From assembly GCA_016213775.1 (NCBI GenBank), contig JACQZR010000283.1:1-64000 (forward strand): a stretch of DNA of 64,000 nucleotides, read 5' to 3'. Shown here piece by piece: positions 35,653-44,057 of the stretch (positions are counted from its first letter, which is position 1; every line of letters begins with the position of its first letter). The notes under the pieces were generated by a model, which was not told where the DNA came from, did no database searches, and saw only the letters and a program-made list of their open reading frames with translations. The DNA is from Acidobacteriota bacterium. GTDB lineage: Bacteria > Acidobacteriota > Terriglobia > Bryobacterales > Bryobacteraceae. Made by a program: the position numbers and the translations under genes.

Positions 35653-38075
35653 ACCGAAACGTACGCTGGTACTCATTAGTTACGATCTCAGCCGCAGGCA
35701 CCGTCCTCGCCCTGAACGCGTCCAAGTTCACAATGGCGAACGTGTGGCTTGTGGCAGCGGCGGCCTGTTTTGGCGCGCTTGCCGCCTCCATGCGCACGCG
35801 GCTTTTCCAAATCGTCGGCCCTCTCGCCATCAACTTCCTTGTGCTGCTCGCCGGACTCCTCTTCCTCCCTCCAGGTGAGACCATCGTTATGGTGGGCGTT
35901 GCCGGCGCCATCACTTACACCCGCTATCAGATGCTCTTTAGAACCCCCGGCTCTATGGATTGGTGGAAGACCGCCTTCGATGCCGCCTGTACTCTGATCG
36001 CCGCAGCCGCCGGTTTGCAGGCCAACAAGCATTACTCCTGGACCGGGGAGCAGACCGATCTTCCGACTCGCCTCGTGCTCGCCACGCTCTCTTTCTATGT
36101 CATCAACCGCCTGCTGGACGGCATGCGAACCGTCCTCGGCCGCGGCGGCTGGACCCGCAAGGAATTCCAGGACAGCTTCTGGGAACTTCCCTACTACCCG
36201 GTGGCGGCCATCGTCGCCAGTTCGCTCTACACCCTGAAAGGCTCCTTCGGCTGGCAACCCTTGCTGCCCCTGGTGCCGCTCGTCTTCCTCATCTACCGTC
36301 ACTGGAGGCTGCACCTGCTGCGCTTGGAAGCCGAAACACGGCATACCCGCGAGATTGACAGCCTCCAGATGCGCTCCATTGAAGCGCTCGCCATGGCGAT
36401 TGAAGCCAAGGACCAGAACTCGCATGATCAACTGGATCAGATCCAGGTGGTGGCCACCGCCTTGGGTGAGGCGATGCACCTTGATAAACAGGAACTGAGC
36501 GCCCTCCGGGCAGCCAGTCTTCTCCACGATGTCGGCAAACTGGCCGTTCCCGAGCACATCATTTCCAAGCCCGGCAAGCTCACTCGCGAAGAGTTCGAGA
36601 AGATGAAGACGCACCCATTAGTGGGTGCCCAGATCTTGGAAAGGGTGAAATTCCCCTATCCCGTGGTCCCGATCGTAAAGCACCATCATGAGAAGTACAA
36701 CGGCGGCGGCTACCCCGATGGCATCAGCGGCACACAAATTCCCATCGGCGCCCGGATATTGGCTGTTGCCGATGCCTTCGTATCACTGACCTCGGACCGC
36801 CCCCACCGTCCGGGCATTACCCCGGATCAGGCGATGGCGCGTATCTCCCTGGAATCGGGGATCTCCTTCGATCCGACGGTCGTCGATTGTCTCAAGCAGT
36901 CGTATCTTCATCTCGACCGGCTGGCCAAGGAACGGCGTTCGGGCCGGGTGAAACTGACAACGGACTGGCCCGTCGACTCCAATGTGGCGAGGCAAGGCGC
37001 GCCCGAGCCCGCCAAGCCCGACCCGCCCTCCAGCGCCAGCTTTGTGGCCTCGATTGCAGCCGCGCGGCAGGAGGCACAAATCCTCTTTGAGCTGGCGCAG
37101 GAGTTGGGCAATTCGTTGAGTCTCGATGAAACTCTCAGCGTGTTCGCGGTCCATCTGCAACGGACCGTGCCCTTTGACACGGCGGCCATCTTCGTGCGGC
37201 GCGACTCTATCCTCCGGCCCGAGTATGTCAGCGGCGAGAATCTGCGAGCGTTCTCGGCTCTCGAGATCCCCGTCGGCCACGGCATCTCCGGATGGGCCGC
37301 GGAGAACCGCAAGCCGGTGCTCAACGGCAATCCGCTGATGGAGCCCGGTTATGTCGAAGACCTGACGCGAATGCGCGCGATGCGCTCGGCGCTGGCCTTA
37401 CCCCTGGAAGGCGGAAACGGCGTGGTGGGTGTGTTGTCCTTGTACGCGATGGAGAAGGACGCCTTCACGCGCGATCATCTGCGCGTGCTGCAAGCCATCT
37501 CCACCAAGGTCGCCATGTCGATTGAAAACGCCTTGAAGTACCGTCAGGCCGAGAGTTCGGCGGCAACGGATTACCTCACCGGCCTGTACAACGCGCGTTC
37601 CTTATTCCTCCACCTGGATGGCGAACTGGCACGCTGCCGCCGTCTGGATTCTCCGCTGGCCATCCTCGTTAGCGACCTCGACGGATTTAAGGGCGTGAAC
37701 GACCGCTTTGGTCACCTCGAAGGCAACAAGTTGCTGCAACGCGTGGCCTCCAAACTGAAGGAAAGTTGCCGCGAGTACGATTGCGTGGCCCGCATGGGAG
37801 GCGATGAGTTCGTTGTTGTCCTCCCGGGCCTCTCCAGAGACATGGTGAAGGCGCTCGTGCCGCGTCTGCGCGACAAGGTGAGAGAAGCCGGCCGTGAGGT
37901 TTTGAACGAAGACGTCATCGGATTCAGTGTGGGGGAGGCCTATTTCCCGGCCGATGGCACTGATGCCGAACAGTTGCTGGCCGAGGCCGACAAACGGATG
38001 TACGCCTTCAAGTCGCGCACAAAGATGCTGAAGGAGCAGCAGCGCGGCTACGCCTTCGACGATGTAGCTCTATAG
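35649..38075 (+). CDS. HD-GYP / GAF / GGDEF c-di-GMP hybrid, membrane-bound
   Basis: An 808-aa protein. Several N-terminal membrane helices (residues about 10-225) precede an HD-GYP phosphodiesterase domain with H293-D294 in LLHDVGK, HHHE at 345-348 and G-Y-P at 354-356. A GAF sensor domain follows (about 480-640), then a GGDEF cyclase domain with intact G717-G-D-E-F721 and an RxxD inhibitory site (R708-D711) five residues upstream. Both opposing activities therefore look intact. ATG 35649 is chosen for its ATGA overlap with the upstream small ORF; TTG 35625 is in frame. It is divergent from the adaptor operon. Confidence 0.93.
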   Translation: MNRNVRWYSLVTISAAGTVLALNASKFTMANVWLVAAAACFGALAASMRTRLFQIVGPLAINFLVLLAGLLFLPPGETIVMVGVAGAITYTRYQMLFRTPGSMDWWKTAFDAACTLIAAAAGLQANKHYSWTGEQTDLPTRLVLATLSFYVINRLLDGMRTVLGRGGWTRKEFQDSFWELPYYPVAAIVASSLYTLKGSFGWQPLLPLVPLVFLIYRHWRLHLLRLEAETRHTREIDSLQMRSIEALAMAIEAKDQNSHDQLDQIQVVATALGEAMHLDKQELSALRAASLLHDVGKLAVPEHIISKPGKLTREEFEKMKTHPLVGAQILERVKFPYPVVPIVKHHHEKYNGGGYPDGISGTQIPIGARILAVADAFVSLTSDRPHRPGITPDQAMARISLESGISFDPTVVDCLKQSYLHLDRLAKERRSGRVKLTTDWPVDSNVARQGAPEPAKPDPPSSASFVASIAAARQEAQILFELAQELGNSLSLDETLSVFAVHLQRTVPFDTAAIFVRRDSILRPEYVSGENLRAFSALEIPVGHGISGWAAENRKPVLNGNPLMEPGYVEDLTRMRAMRSALALPLEGGNGVVGVLSLYAMEKDAFTRDHLRVLQAISTKVAMSIENALKYRQAESSAATDYLTGLYNARSLFLHLDGELARCRRLDSPLAILVSDLDGFKGVNDRFGHLEGNKLLQRVASKLKESCREYDCVARMGGDEFVVVLPGLSRDMVKALVPRLRDKVREAGREVLNEDVIGFSVGEAYFPADGTDAEQLLAEADKRMYAFKSRTKMLKEQQRGYAFDDVAL

Positions 38076-38187
38076 CGAAATAGCGCCTCGATGACCCTTC
38101 CGGCCGGGCACTGCGCCATCGCCCGCCACGAGGGTATCACTGCTTCCTGAGGCCGTAGCGGTAGTCGTCGTAGCCCTCGCAACGGGT

Positions 38188-38206
38188 CGCCTGTCACTAA
38201 CAGGCG
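38188..38206. terminator. Hairpin between convergent genes
   Basis: CGCCTGT and ACAGGCG form a perfect 7-bp stem with a 5-nt loop in the 167-bp gap where two genes converge. There is no T-run, so intrinsic termination is uncertain. Confidence 0.35.
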
Positions 38207-38242
38207 CAACGCCCTATTGGTCAGCGTAGCATCGAGCCGTGG

Positions 38243-39484
38243 TCAGCCCATGCGCGGGAGCTCGAAGCCTTTGCGGCGCGGGCGGGCGAGCAGTTTGTTG
38301 GCTTCGGGGTCGTTCTTGAAGCGCTCGGCGGCGGGGTCCCATTCCAGCGTGCGGCCGAGGTCGCGGGCGAAGTTCACCAGATGACAGACGGTGTTGGAGC
38401 GATGGCCGATCTCCACGTCGGCATTGGGCTTCTTGCGCGACTTGATGCAATCGAAGAAGTTCTGGACGTGCCAGCGGTCTTCGCCGGGGCCTTCCTTGAT
38501 CACCGCGGGGGAGTTCTTCTTGAACTGTTCGTTGTCGGCGATGAAGTCGCCGCGGATGATCTGCAGCTTCCCCTTGCTGCCGACGAAAATTGCGCCGAGC
38601 TGCTGGTGGTCCTTGATGATCTCCTGTTCGAGGCAGACACGCGCGCCGTTGGCGTATACCAGCGTGACCTTGCCCTTTTGGCCGAGGGCGGGTTCTTCGG
38701 GGATCACTTTGACGGGGCCGGTCAGCGACGTCCCAAGCGCGGCATTCACCTGATCGAGCGAGTGCGTGCCCCAGCCGGAAACGCCCCAGCTCAGGCCGCC
38801 GGCATCGTAGTCCCACCAGCGCGCCCAGCCGCGATGGAGTTGAGAATGATAGGGGCGCAGCTCGGTCTGATTGCACCACTGATTCCAATCGAGGCCTTCC
38901 GGCATGGGTTCGGCAGCGCGAGGAGTCCAACGCTCCGGGGCAAGAAAGTTACAGACGATCACCTTCTCGATCTTCCCGATCTTGCCGGATTCGACGAGCT
39001 TGCTGGCGTACATATTGATCGGCATCGAGCGCTGCTGTGTGCCGGTCTGCAGGACACGCTTGTGATAGCGGACCGCGCGAACCAGTGTACGGCCTTCCTC
39101 GACTGTGAGTGTGAGCGGCTTTTCGCCATAGACATCAAAACCCGCTTCGAGCGCATGGAGCATGATGAGCACGCGGGCATGCGTGGGAGTTTCGACGAAG
39201 ACGGCGTCGAGCTTCTCTTTGTCAAGCATCTCGCGGTAATCGGGGTAGAGTTTCCAGGTGTCGCCTTCGGGACGGAGTTTGACTGCGTTTTGCAGACGCT
39301 GTTTCCAGCAGTCGGCGATGGCGCGGATGCGCACCTGCGAGTAGTAATCGTTCTTGAGCAGGTAGCTGGCGCGCGGGCCGACACCGATGAAGCCGATATC
39401 GGGACGGTCGTTGGCGCCGAGTACCGTGGACGGGGCGACGTAAGGGAATGCCGCGGCGGACCTCAGAAGGGTGCGTCTGTTCAT
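38243..39484 (-). CDS. Gfo/Idh/MocA-family oxidoreductase, Tat-exported
   Basis: A 413-aa NAD(P)-dependent sugar dehydrogenase family protein with twin-arginine signal MNRRTLLRSAAAFPYVAPS. The Rossmann fold begins IGFIGVGPRASYLL. GEKPLTLTVEEG carries the usual E-K-P motif, and KIEKVIVCNF begins the C-terminal domain. Exported members with bound cofactor are common in Acidobacteria and Planctomycetes. The start overlaps the DUF1080 stop as ATGA, so the two are coupled; together they likely process a glycoside outside the cytoplasm. The longer frame upstream is a shadow. Confidence 0.92.
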   Translation of the reverse strand: MNRRTLLRSAAAFPYVAPSTVLGANDRPDIGFIGVGPRASYLLKNDYYSQVRIRAIADCWKQRLQNAVKLRPEGDTWKLYPDYREMLDKEKLDAVFVETPTHARVLIMLHALEAGFDVYGEKPLTLTVEEGRTLVRAVRYHKRVLQTGTQQRSMPINMYASKLVESGKIGKIEKVIVCNFLAPERWTPRAAEPMPEGLDWNQWCNQTELRPYHSQLHRGWARWWDYDAGGLSWGVSGWGTHSLDQVNAALGTSLTGPVKVIPEEPALGQKGKVTLVYANGARVCLEQEIIKDHQQLGAIFVGSKGKLQIIRGDFIADNEQFKKNSPAVIKEGPGEDRWHVQNFFDCIKSRKKPNADVEIGHRSNTVCHLVNFARDLGRTLEWDPAAERFKNDPEANKLLARPRRKGFELPRMG

Positions 39485-40110
39485 TTCTGTTCTCCTAACG
39501 GGCGAATGCGGAAATTGCGGAGTTGTACTTCCATGCCATCGAATGCTTTGCCTGCGTGGATCTGGATGCCGACGGAGCCCGCGCCGGGGAAGGCATTGTC
39601 GCGCTTGTCCACCACTTGCCTGCCGTTGAGCCAGATCCGGTAGCGGTCGCCTTCGGCGTGGATGCGGAGTTTGTTCCAACCATCCTTATGGACCGTGGCG
39701 GCGTCACGGTTCTCTGCAATGAAGGCTTTCCCCATGCAGTAGAGCGAGCCGGAGAGGACGCCGGGGTGGCTGGACTGGTCGATGAAGTCGGCTTGATAGC
39801 CGCTGCGCGGGCCGTTCACGCGAAACCAGACGCCGCTGTTGCCGGGCCATGTCATCTTCCATTCGACTTCGAGTTCGAAGTCCTTGTAATGGGCTTCGGA
39901 GTAGAGGTCACCGGCGGCGCCGGCCGGGCCTTGCCGGCCGATGAGTACACCGTTTGAGGCGCTCCAGGTGGCGTTGCCTTCGGCCCGCCAGCCGTTGAGC
40001 GTGGACCCTTTGACGAGCGGGATCCACTTGCCGGAGGGAGGGCCTGCGGCGCGAACAGGGACCGGAAGCAGCAGAAGAGCGAGTGCGGCGGCGAAGATCT
40101 TTCCAATCAT
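39481..40110 (-). CDS. DUF1080 (3-keto-disaccharide hydrolase-like) secreted protein
   Basis: A 209-aa jelly-roll protein with signal peptide MIGKIFAAALALLLLPVPVRA. Conserved DUF1080 features are seen: KWIPLVKGSTLNGWRAEG at the start, FELEVEWKMTWPGNSGVWFR in the middle and NFRIRPL at the end. Some members hydrolyse 3-keto-glycosides produced by Gfo/Idh/MocA dehydrogenases, which fits the coupled gene downstream. ATG 40110 begins the signal peptide; the open frame further upstream is not supported. Confidence 0.92.
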   Translation of the reverse strand: MIGKIFAAALALLLLPVPVRAAGPPSGKWIPLVKGSTLNGWRAEGNATWSASNGVLIGRQGPAGAAGDLYSEAHYKDFELEVEWKMTWPGNSGVWFRVNGPRSGYQADFIDQSSHPGVLSGSLYCMGKAFIAENRDAATVHKDGWNKLRIHAEGDRYRIWLNGRQVVDKRDNAFPGAGSVGIQIHAGKAFDGMEVQLRNFRIRPLGEQK

Positions 40111-40482
40111 GAACGATGGCTCCAAACGCCCCCAGTACATCGCAAGTGGCATGGTGTAGGCAAGCGTTGCTCGTCTCTCATTGTGAGACATAATGTCTTG
40201 TTTAACGTGCCTCATTTTCGGGCGGCTACTATCCTCCATCGTCTGGGAAGATTGCGGCCGTTGATGCTGACCTTGTAGTAGCGTGGTGTTTGCAGCAACG
40301 TGTCCTCTTTCGACAGCCGGACTGAAGAGGTGCGTTCCAGCGATGACGGCGTGGCTGCCTTGAATCCGGCTTGCTTCAATGGGGTGCACCTCCGCCCGCA
40401 CGTGGCTTATTTGCCCCGCCTGTCTCGCAACGCCTTGTCCAAAAAAGGCTCAATCACCAAGCGCAACTGCGCGACTCTGCGT
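40111..40482. other. 372-bp intergenic region with overlapping palindromes
   Basis: No gene seen. At 40176-40198 two short palindromes share three bases: TCTCATTGTGAGA and AGACATAATGTCT. They lie about 66-88 bp upstream of the DUF1080 start and could be an operator, although single 6-bp palindromes arise by chance. The rest shows no recognisable RNA, transposon or terminator. Confidence 0.4.
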
Positions 40483-42402
40483 TCATCTGCTGAAGTAGCC
40501 GCTCACCTCGAGAGCTACATGAGTTGTGGCGGCGACTCTCACATCGATCGAGCCTGTAGAAGATGCGGGCACAATACCAGAGTTCGCCAGCGTCTGCCCT
40601 TGAAACGCGTTGAGCTGTGAAATATTGGGCCACGGCGTTCCCGATGGCCACATGCTGAGGAACGGCATGGCGAGGCCGTTGGGGAACACCGAAGCATTCA
40701 TTGCCCAGGCACGCGCTGTGTTGGGTAACCCCGAACACCGTCCTGTGGGAACAGGCACCGTGCGATCGGCGCCCGGTGAAATGGCAATCGGGCCGAATGC
40801 GCCGCTGAAGGCCGAATCCTGCGTGTTCAGTACGCGGCACTGTGTCGTGGGGAAGTACGAAAGTCCCCGGCCTGTACCGTCCTCGGGTGCGAAGTAGCCG
40901 TTCACATCAATGATCAGGTTCGTTGGATCGTAGGCGTAGACATCGATGCTGCCGTTGGCGCTGGCAGGCACGATGGCGCTGTTGGCCACGGCATAGCCGA
41001 AGAAGGCATTCATGTTCGAGATGTTGGGCTGCGGCACGCCGGTGGGGTAGGCGGTGATGAAGGCAACCGGATTGCCGTTGGTGAGGTCGCCGGGAGCAAG
41101 CGTCAGTTGCATCGAATAGGCCGCGGCCACCGGGATCTGGCAGGCGGGAGATCCTGGGAGCCGGAAAGTGCGGCTTGCGCGCGACTGCATCTTCTGATTG
41201 CCATAGGGTGGCGGGAGCGAACTGTAGACCGGGCCACGGGTGTCAACGGCACGGCAGGGGGCAATGGGATAGTAGAGGAGACCAGGAGTGGCCGGGTCAT
41301 CGGTGAAGTAGCCGCTGATGTCGATAATGAGGTTGACGTTGTTGGACGAGTAGACGTTGATGGCGCCTGCGGTCCCTGCTTTGACGATCGTCGCGTTGGC
41401 GATGTAGCCGCCGGTGGAGGTGCGGGCGGTGTAGAAATCGGGGCGCGGTTCTCCAGCGGGCCAGATGGTGACGAAGTCGACGGGGCCCGTTTGATTCTCC
41501 ACCGTGTCGAGTGTGGTGTTGAGGACGTAAGCTTTGGCTGTGGGGGGAACAGAACAGGTGGTGGAAGAGGGGATGGGGATGGTGCGTGTTCCCGCGGCAG
41601 GGAGCAGGGGCGGGCCGAATGCGCCGGTGCGTGGGGCCGCGTAGGCGGTGCGAGTGTCGACGAGGCGGCATGGTGTGAGGGGGACGAAACGGGTACCTCC
41701 AGCGGCGGCTTCTTGCGAGGCGAGCGTGTACGTCCAGCCCGGCGGCAGATTGATGGTGAAGGGATCTTCAGCGCTGGCCGAGCCTCCATTGGCGATTGCG
41801 GCAGAGACCTGCAATTTTAGAGTGAAGACACAAGGGCAGTGTCTAAATTCATATTGGCCGGAGTTTAGCAGCCCGCTCTGCGCGCCGCCAAGAATGAATA
41901 TGCAACGGTCGAATTCAAACTCCGGGATCATCATACAAGTCTTGGCAAAAGCAACGGAAGAAGGACGGGTGGGGGTTGCGCTTAGCGTGTAGTTTGAACT
42001 GACGGAAAAGATCACGCCAGAGCTGCCCGAACCCGCTATAGGGCGTAATGTAACGGTGTCCGCGTATGAGGCAGCAGCACCGGCTTCGGCACCGTCATAG
42101 CTCGATTGAGCGCTGACCGACACCAAGCCCAGGTTCGCGGATGCGGCGGCGGACGAAAGAGACGGAGGCTCCGGTGGCTCGTTTCCAGGAAAGCACACCC
42201 TGCCTATCGTCTGTGGACGCAGGGACTGCGGCCTGATTCCCTCCTGGGTGATCTCCACAACGGGGTCGACACAAACGGACTGTTGAGTGTAAACATAGAG
42301 GTTGTAGAGATTGGCGCCACAAACCACAGCCGGAAATACCAGGAGCGCCAGCGTCAGGTGACGGATCCGGGAACCGCGATTCAGCCCGTAGATTCTGTGC
42401 AT
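40483..42402 (-). CDS. Surface protein with three PCRxxDTR repeats
   Basis: A 639-aa secreted protein. After an N-terminal hydrophobic segment and a 215-residue unique region, three repeats of about 125 aa follow. Each opens with a (V)PLTPCRLVDTR-like motif, contains a C-x-V/I-P pair partner and ends in DISGYF or a variant. Paired cysteines suggest disulfide-stapled beta domains. The same repeats form the C-terminal half of the protein at 47633. I know this repeat only as a recurrent unnamed domain in Acidobacteria and Actinobacteria. The protein ends at its third repeat, without an anchor. Role unknown; adhesion or matrix is plausible. Confidence 0.82.
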   Translation of the reverse strand: MHRIYGLNRGSRIRHLTLALLVFPAVVCGANLYNLYVYTQQSVCVDPVVEITQEGIRPQSLRPQTIGRVCFPGNEPPEPPSLSSAAASANLGLVSVSAQSSYDGAEAGAAASYADTVTLRPIAGSGSSGVIFSVSSNYTLSATPTRPSSVAFAKTCMMIPEFEFDRCIFILGGAQSGLLNSGQYEFRHCPCVFTLKLQVSAAIANGGSASAEDPFTINLPPGWTYTLASQEAAAGGTRFVPLTPCRLVDTRTAYAAPRTGAFGPPLLPAAGTRTIPIPSSTTCSVPPTAKAYVLNTTLDTVENQTGPVDFVTIWPAGEPRPDFYTARTSTGGYIANATIVKAGTAGAINVYSSNNVNLIIDISGYFTDDPATPGLLYYPIAPCRAVDTRGPVYSSLPPPYGNQKMQSRASRTFRLPGSPACQIPVAAAYSMQLTLAPGDLTNGNPVAFITAYPTGVPQPNISNMNAFFGYAVANSAIVPASANGSIDVYAYDPTNLIIDVNGYFAPEDGTGRGLSYFPTTQCRVLNTQDSAFSGAFGPIAISPGADRTVPVPTGRCSGLPNTARAWAMNASVFPNGLAMPFLSMWPSGTPWPNISQLNAFQGQTLANSGIVPASSTGSIDVRVAATTHVALEVSGYFSR

Positions 42403-42463
42403 AAAATCCCCTCTTCAATTCTTTAAATCGGTTTCGGACATTCTCTCCGTAACGGCGTCTCGT

Positions 42464-43297
42464 TCAATTGGTGATCGCAAAACTGCTGGAACCGCCGGCG
42501 GCAATGGCCGTAACATTTAGCAACCCCGGAGGTGGCGTCGCCTGCCCGGAGCCGTTCTCTCCCCAGCCGGTTACTGTTCCATCGCTTTTCAGTGCGAGAC
42601 CGTGAAGACCGCCCGCAGCGATCGCAATGACATTACGCAATCCCGACGGTGGCGCGGCCGCTTCTCCATAGCTGACCACAGTCCCGTCGGACCTCAGTCC
42701 GAGATACTGATTGCCGCCGGCCGCGATCGCCCGGATGAACCTCCACAGCACTATCCCAATACCCCCGCGTGTCCAGGAGACTACCGTTGAGTCCCACGCC
42801 AGCGCAAGATGATTACAAAGTCCACCAGCAGCGATCGCCTGGACGTTGCTCAACCCGGGCGGCATGTCGCTACAGACGCCGTCATTGATATAGCCCTTCT
42901 GCAGCAAAGTCCCGTCTCTTCTGAGCATCAGAATGCTCTCTCGTGCGGCCGCGATAGCCACCACAGATCGCTCCTGCACCCCGGAGAACCGGCCCCAGCC
43001 GACCACACTGCCGTCGCTCTTCAAGGCGAGACTACCGTCCCCGCCCGCCGCGATCGCCACGACATCGGTCAACCCCGCGGGTGGCGTAGCCTGGCCCAGG
43101 TGGTTCAGTCCCCAGCCGACTACTGTCCCCTTGCCCGTCACCGCCAGAGTGTGGGACCCGCTGGTGGCCACCGCCCTCGGCCTGCTGAATCCCGCTGGCG
43201 GGGTCAATTGCCCGTAAGAATTGTCTCCCCATCCCACAAGTACTTGGGCCTGACTACTCCCGGCCGATATCAACATGAGTGCTGCCGCTCGTAACAT
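42464..43297 (-). CDS. Secreted RCC1-like propeller protein
   Basis: A 277-aa protein with signal peptide MLRAAALMLISAGSSQA and about five or six RCC1-type units, for example VGWGDNSYGQLTPPAGF and LALKSDGTVTGWGENGSGQA. It should form a seven-bladed-type propeller. ATG 43297 is chosen because AGGGAG lies 8 nt upstream; longer frames add nothing. It is divergent from the ECF sigma gene, with a conserved repeated element between them. A truncated paralogue lies at 50292-50498. Confidence 0.85.
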   Translation of the reverse strand: MLRAAALMLISAGSSQAQVLVGWGDNSYGQLTPPAGFSRPRAVATSGSHTLAVTGKGTVVGWGLNHLGQATPPAGLTDVVAIAAGGDGSLALKSDGSVVGWGRFSGVQERSVVAIAAARESILMLRRDGTLLQKGYINDGVCSDMPPGLSNVQAIAAGGLCNHLALAWDSTVVSWTRGGIGIVLWRFIRAIAAGGNQYLGLRSDGTVVSYGEAAAPPSGLRNVIAIAAGGLHGLALKSDGTVTGWGENGSGQATPPPGLLNVTAIAAGGSSSFAITN

Positions 43298-43407
43298 GAT
43301 AGGTCTCCCTTTTCGCATAATGAAGTTCGTAAGAAATTCCCCCAACTGTTGCTTCCCGCAGGACGCCTGGACACGTTTCTGAAAGCAATGTGGGGTTTCA
43401 TTGCCGT

Positions 43408-43453
43408 CTCCATCCAACACATGCGCATGAATCGCTGAAAGTGGGCCAGCTCG
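43408..43453. promoter_or_regulatory. Repeated upstream element, copy 1
   Basis: CTCCATCCAACACATGCGC, 11 bp, then AAAGTGGGCCAGCTCG. The same two blocks at the same spacing recur at 49762-49808 and 50609-50654. Each copy lies upstream of a minus-strand surface-protein gene and upstream of an intact or decayed plus-strand sigma gene. It may be a promoter or operator for either side. Confidence 0.6.
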
Positions 43454-43493
43454 CGAATGAATTCTGTTAGACTAGGCCACCAGAGGCCAGACC

Positions 43494-44054
43494 GTGAGCG
43501 AGGAAAGTATCACTGCGCTCTTGGGTGAATGGGGCCGCGGTGAACCCGAGGCTCTGCAGCGCCTTACTCCCCTCGTCTACGAAGAGCTGCGGCGGCTTGC
43601 GCATCACTACCTGCGTCAGGAAACGAACGGGAACACGCTCCAAAGCACGGCCCTGGTTCACGAGGCCTATCTGCGATTGGTGGGCCAGGACAGTGTGAGC
43701 TGGCAGGGAAGGTCTCACTTCTTTGCAATCGCGGCACGCTTGATCCGTCAGATCCTGGTGGATCATGCACGAAAACGGCACGCCGGGAAACGCGAGAGCG
43801 GCGGACCGTTGCTTTCGTTGGATGAGAGCATCGGACTGCCGGCAGGTACTCACGTGGACTTAATCCGCCTGGACGACGCATTGTCCAGCCTCGCAATGAT
43901 CGACCCGCAGCAGAGCCAGATTATCGAACTGAGGTTCTTCGGCGGGTTGTCGATCGAGGAAACCGCGCATTTAATCGGGATTTCTCCGCGCAGCGTAAAA
44001 CGGGAATGGGCCATCGCCCGCGCCTGGCTTTTTCGTGAACTGAGCAGGGCATAA
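43494..44054 (+). CDS. ECF-type sigma factor (TIGR02999-like)
   Basis: A 186-aa sigma-70 family ECF protein. Region 2 is seen at LTPLVYEELRRLAHHYLRQE and AYLRLVGQ, and the region 4 HTH at LSIEETAHLIGISPRSVKREW. The ALVHEAYLRL and HFFAIAARLIRQILVDHARKR stretches are typical of the acidobacterial/planctomycete TIGR02999 group, usually encoded beside a Ser/Thr kinase, as here (3-bp gap). The start is GTG at 43494. There is no anti-sigma gene, so control may be through the kinase. Confidence 0.93.
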   Translation: MSEESITALLGEWGRGEPEALQRLTPLVYEELRRLAHHYLRQETNGNTLQSTALVHEAYLRLVGQDSVSWQGRSHFFAIAARLIRQILVDHARKRHAGKRESGGPLLSLDESIGLPAGTHVDLIRLDDALSSLAMIDPQQSQIIELRFFGGLSIEETAHLIGISPRSVKREWAIARAWLFRELSRA

Positions 44055-44057
44055 TCG

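Noticed and set aside
38381-39643. A 420-codon plus-strand frame over the oxidoreductase
   Set aside because: Antisense shadow; no recognisable motif, while the minus strand carries a complete Gfo/Idh/MocA protein.
40300-40620. Plus-strand open frame near the PCRxxDTR protein 3' end, considered as a transposase scrap
   Set aside because: No transposase motif and its second half is antisense to the repeat protein.
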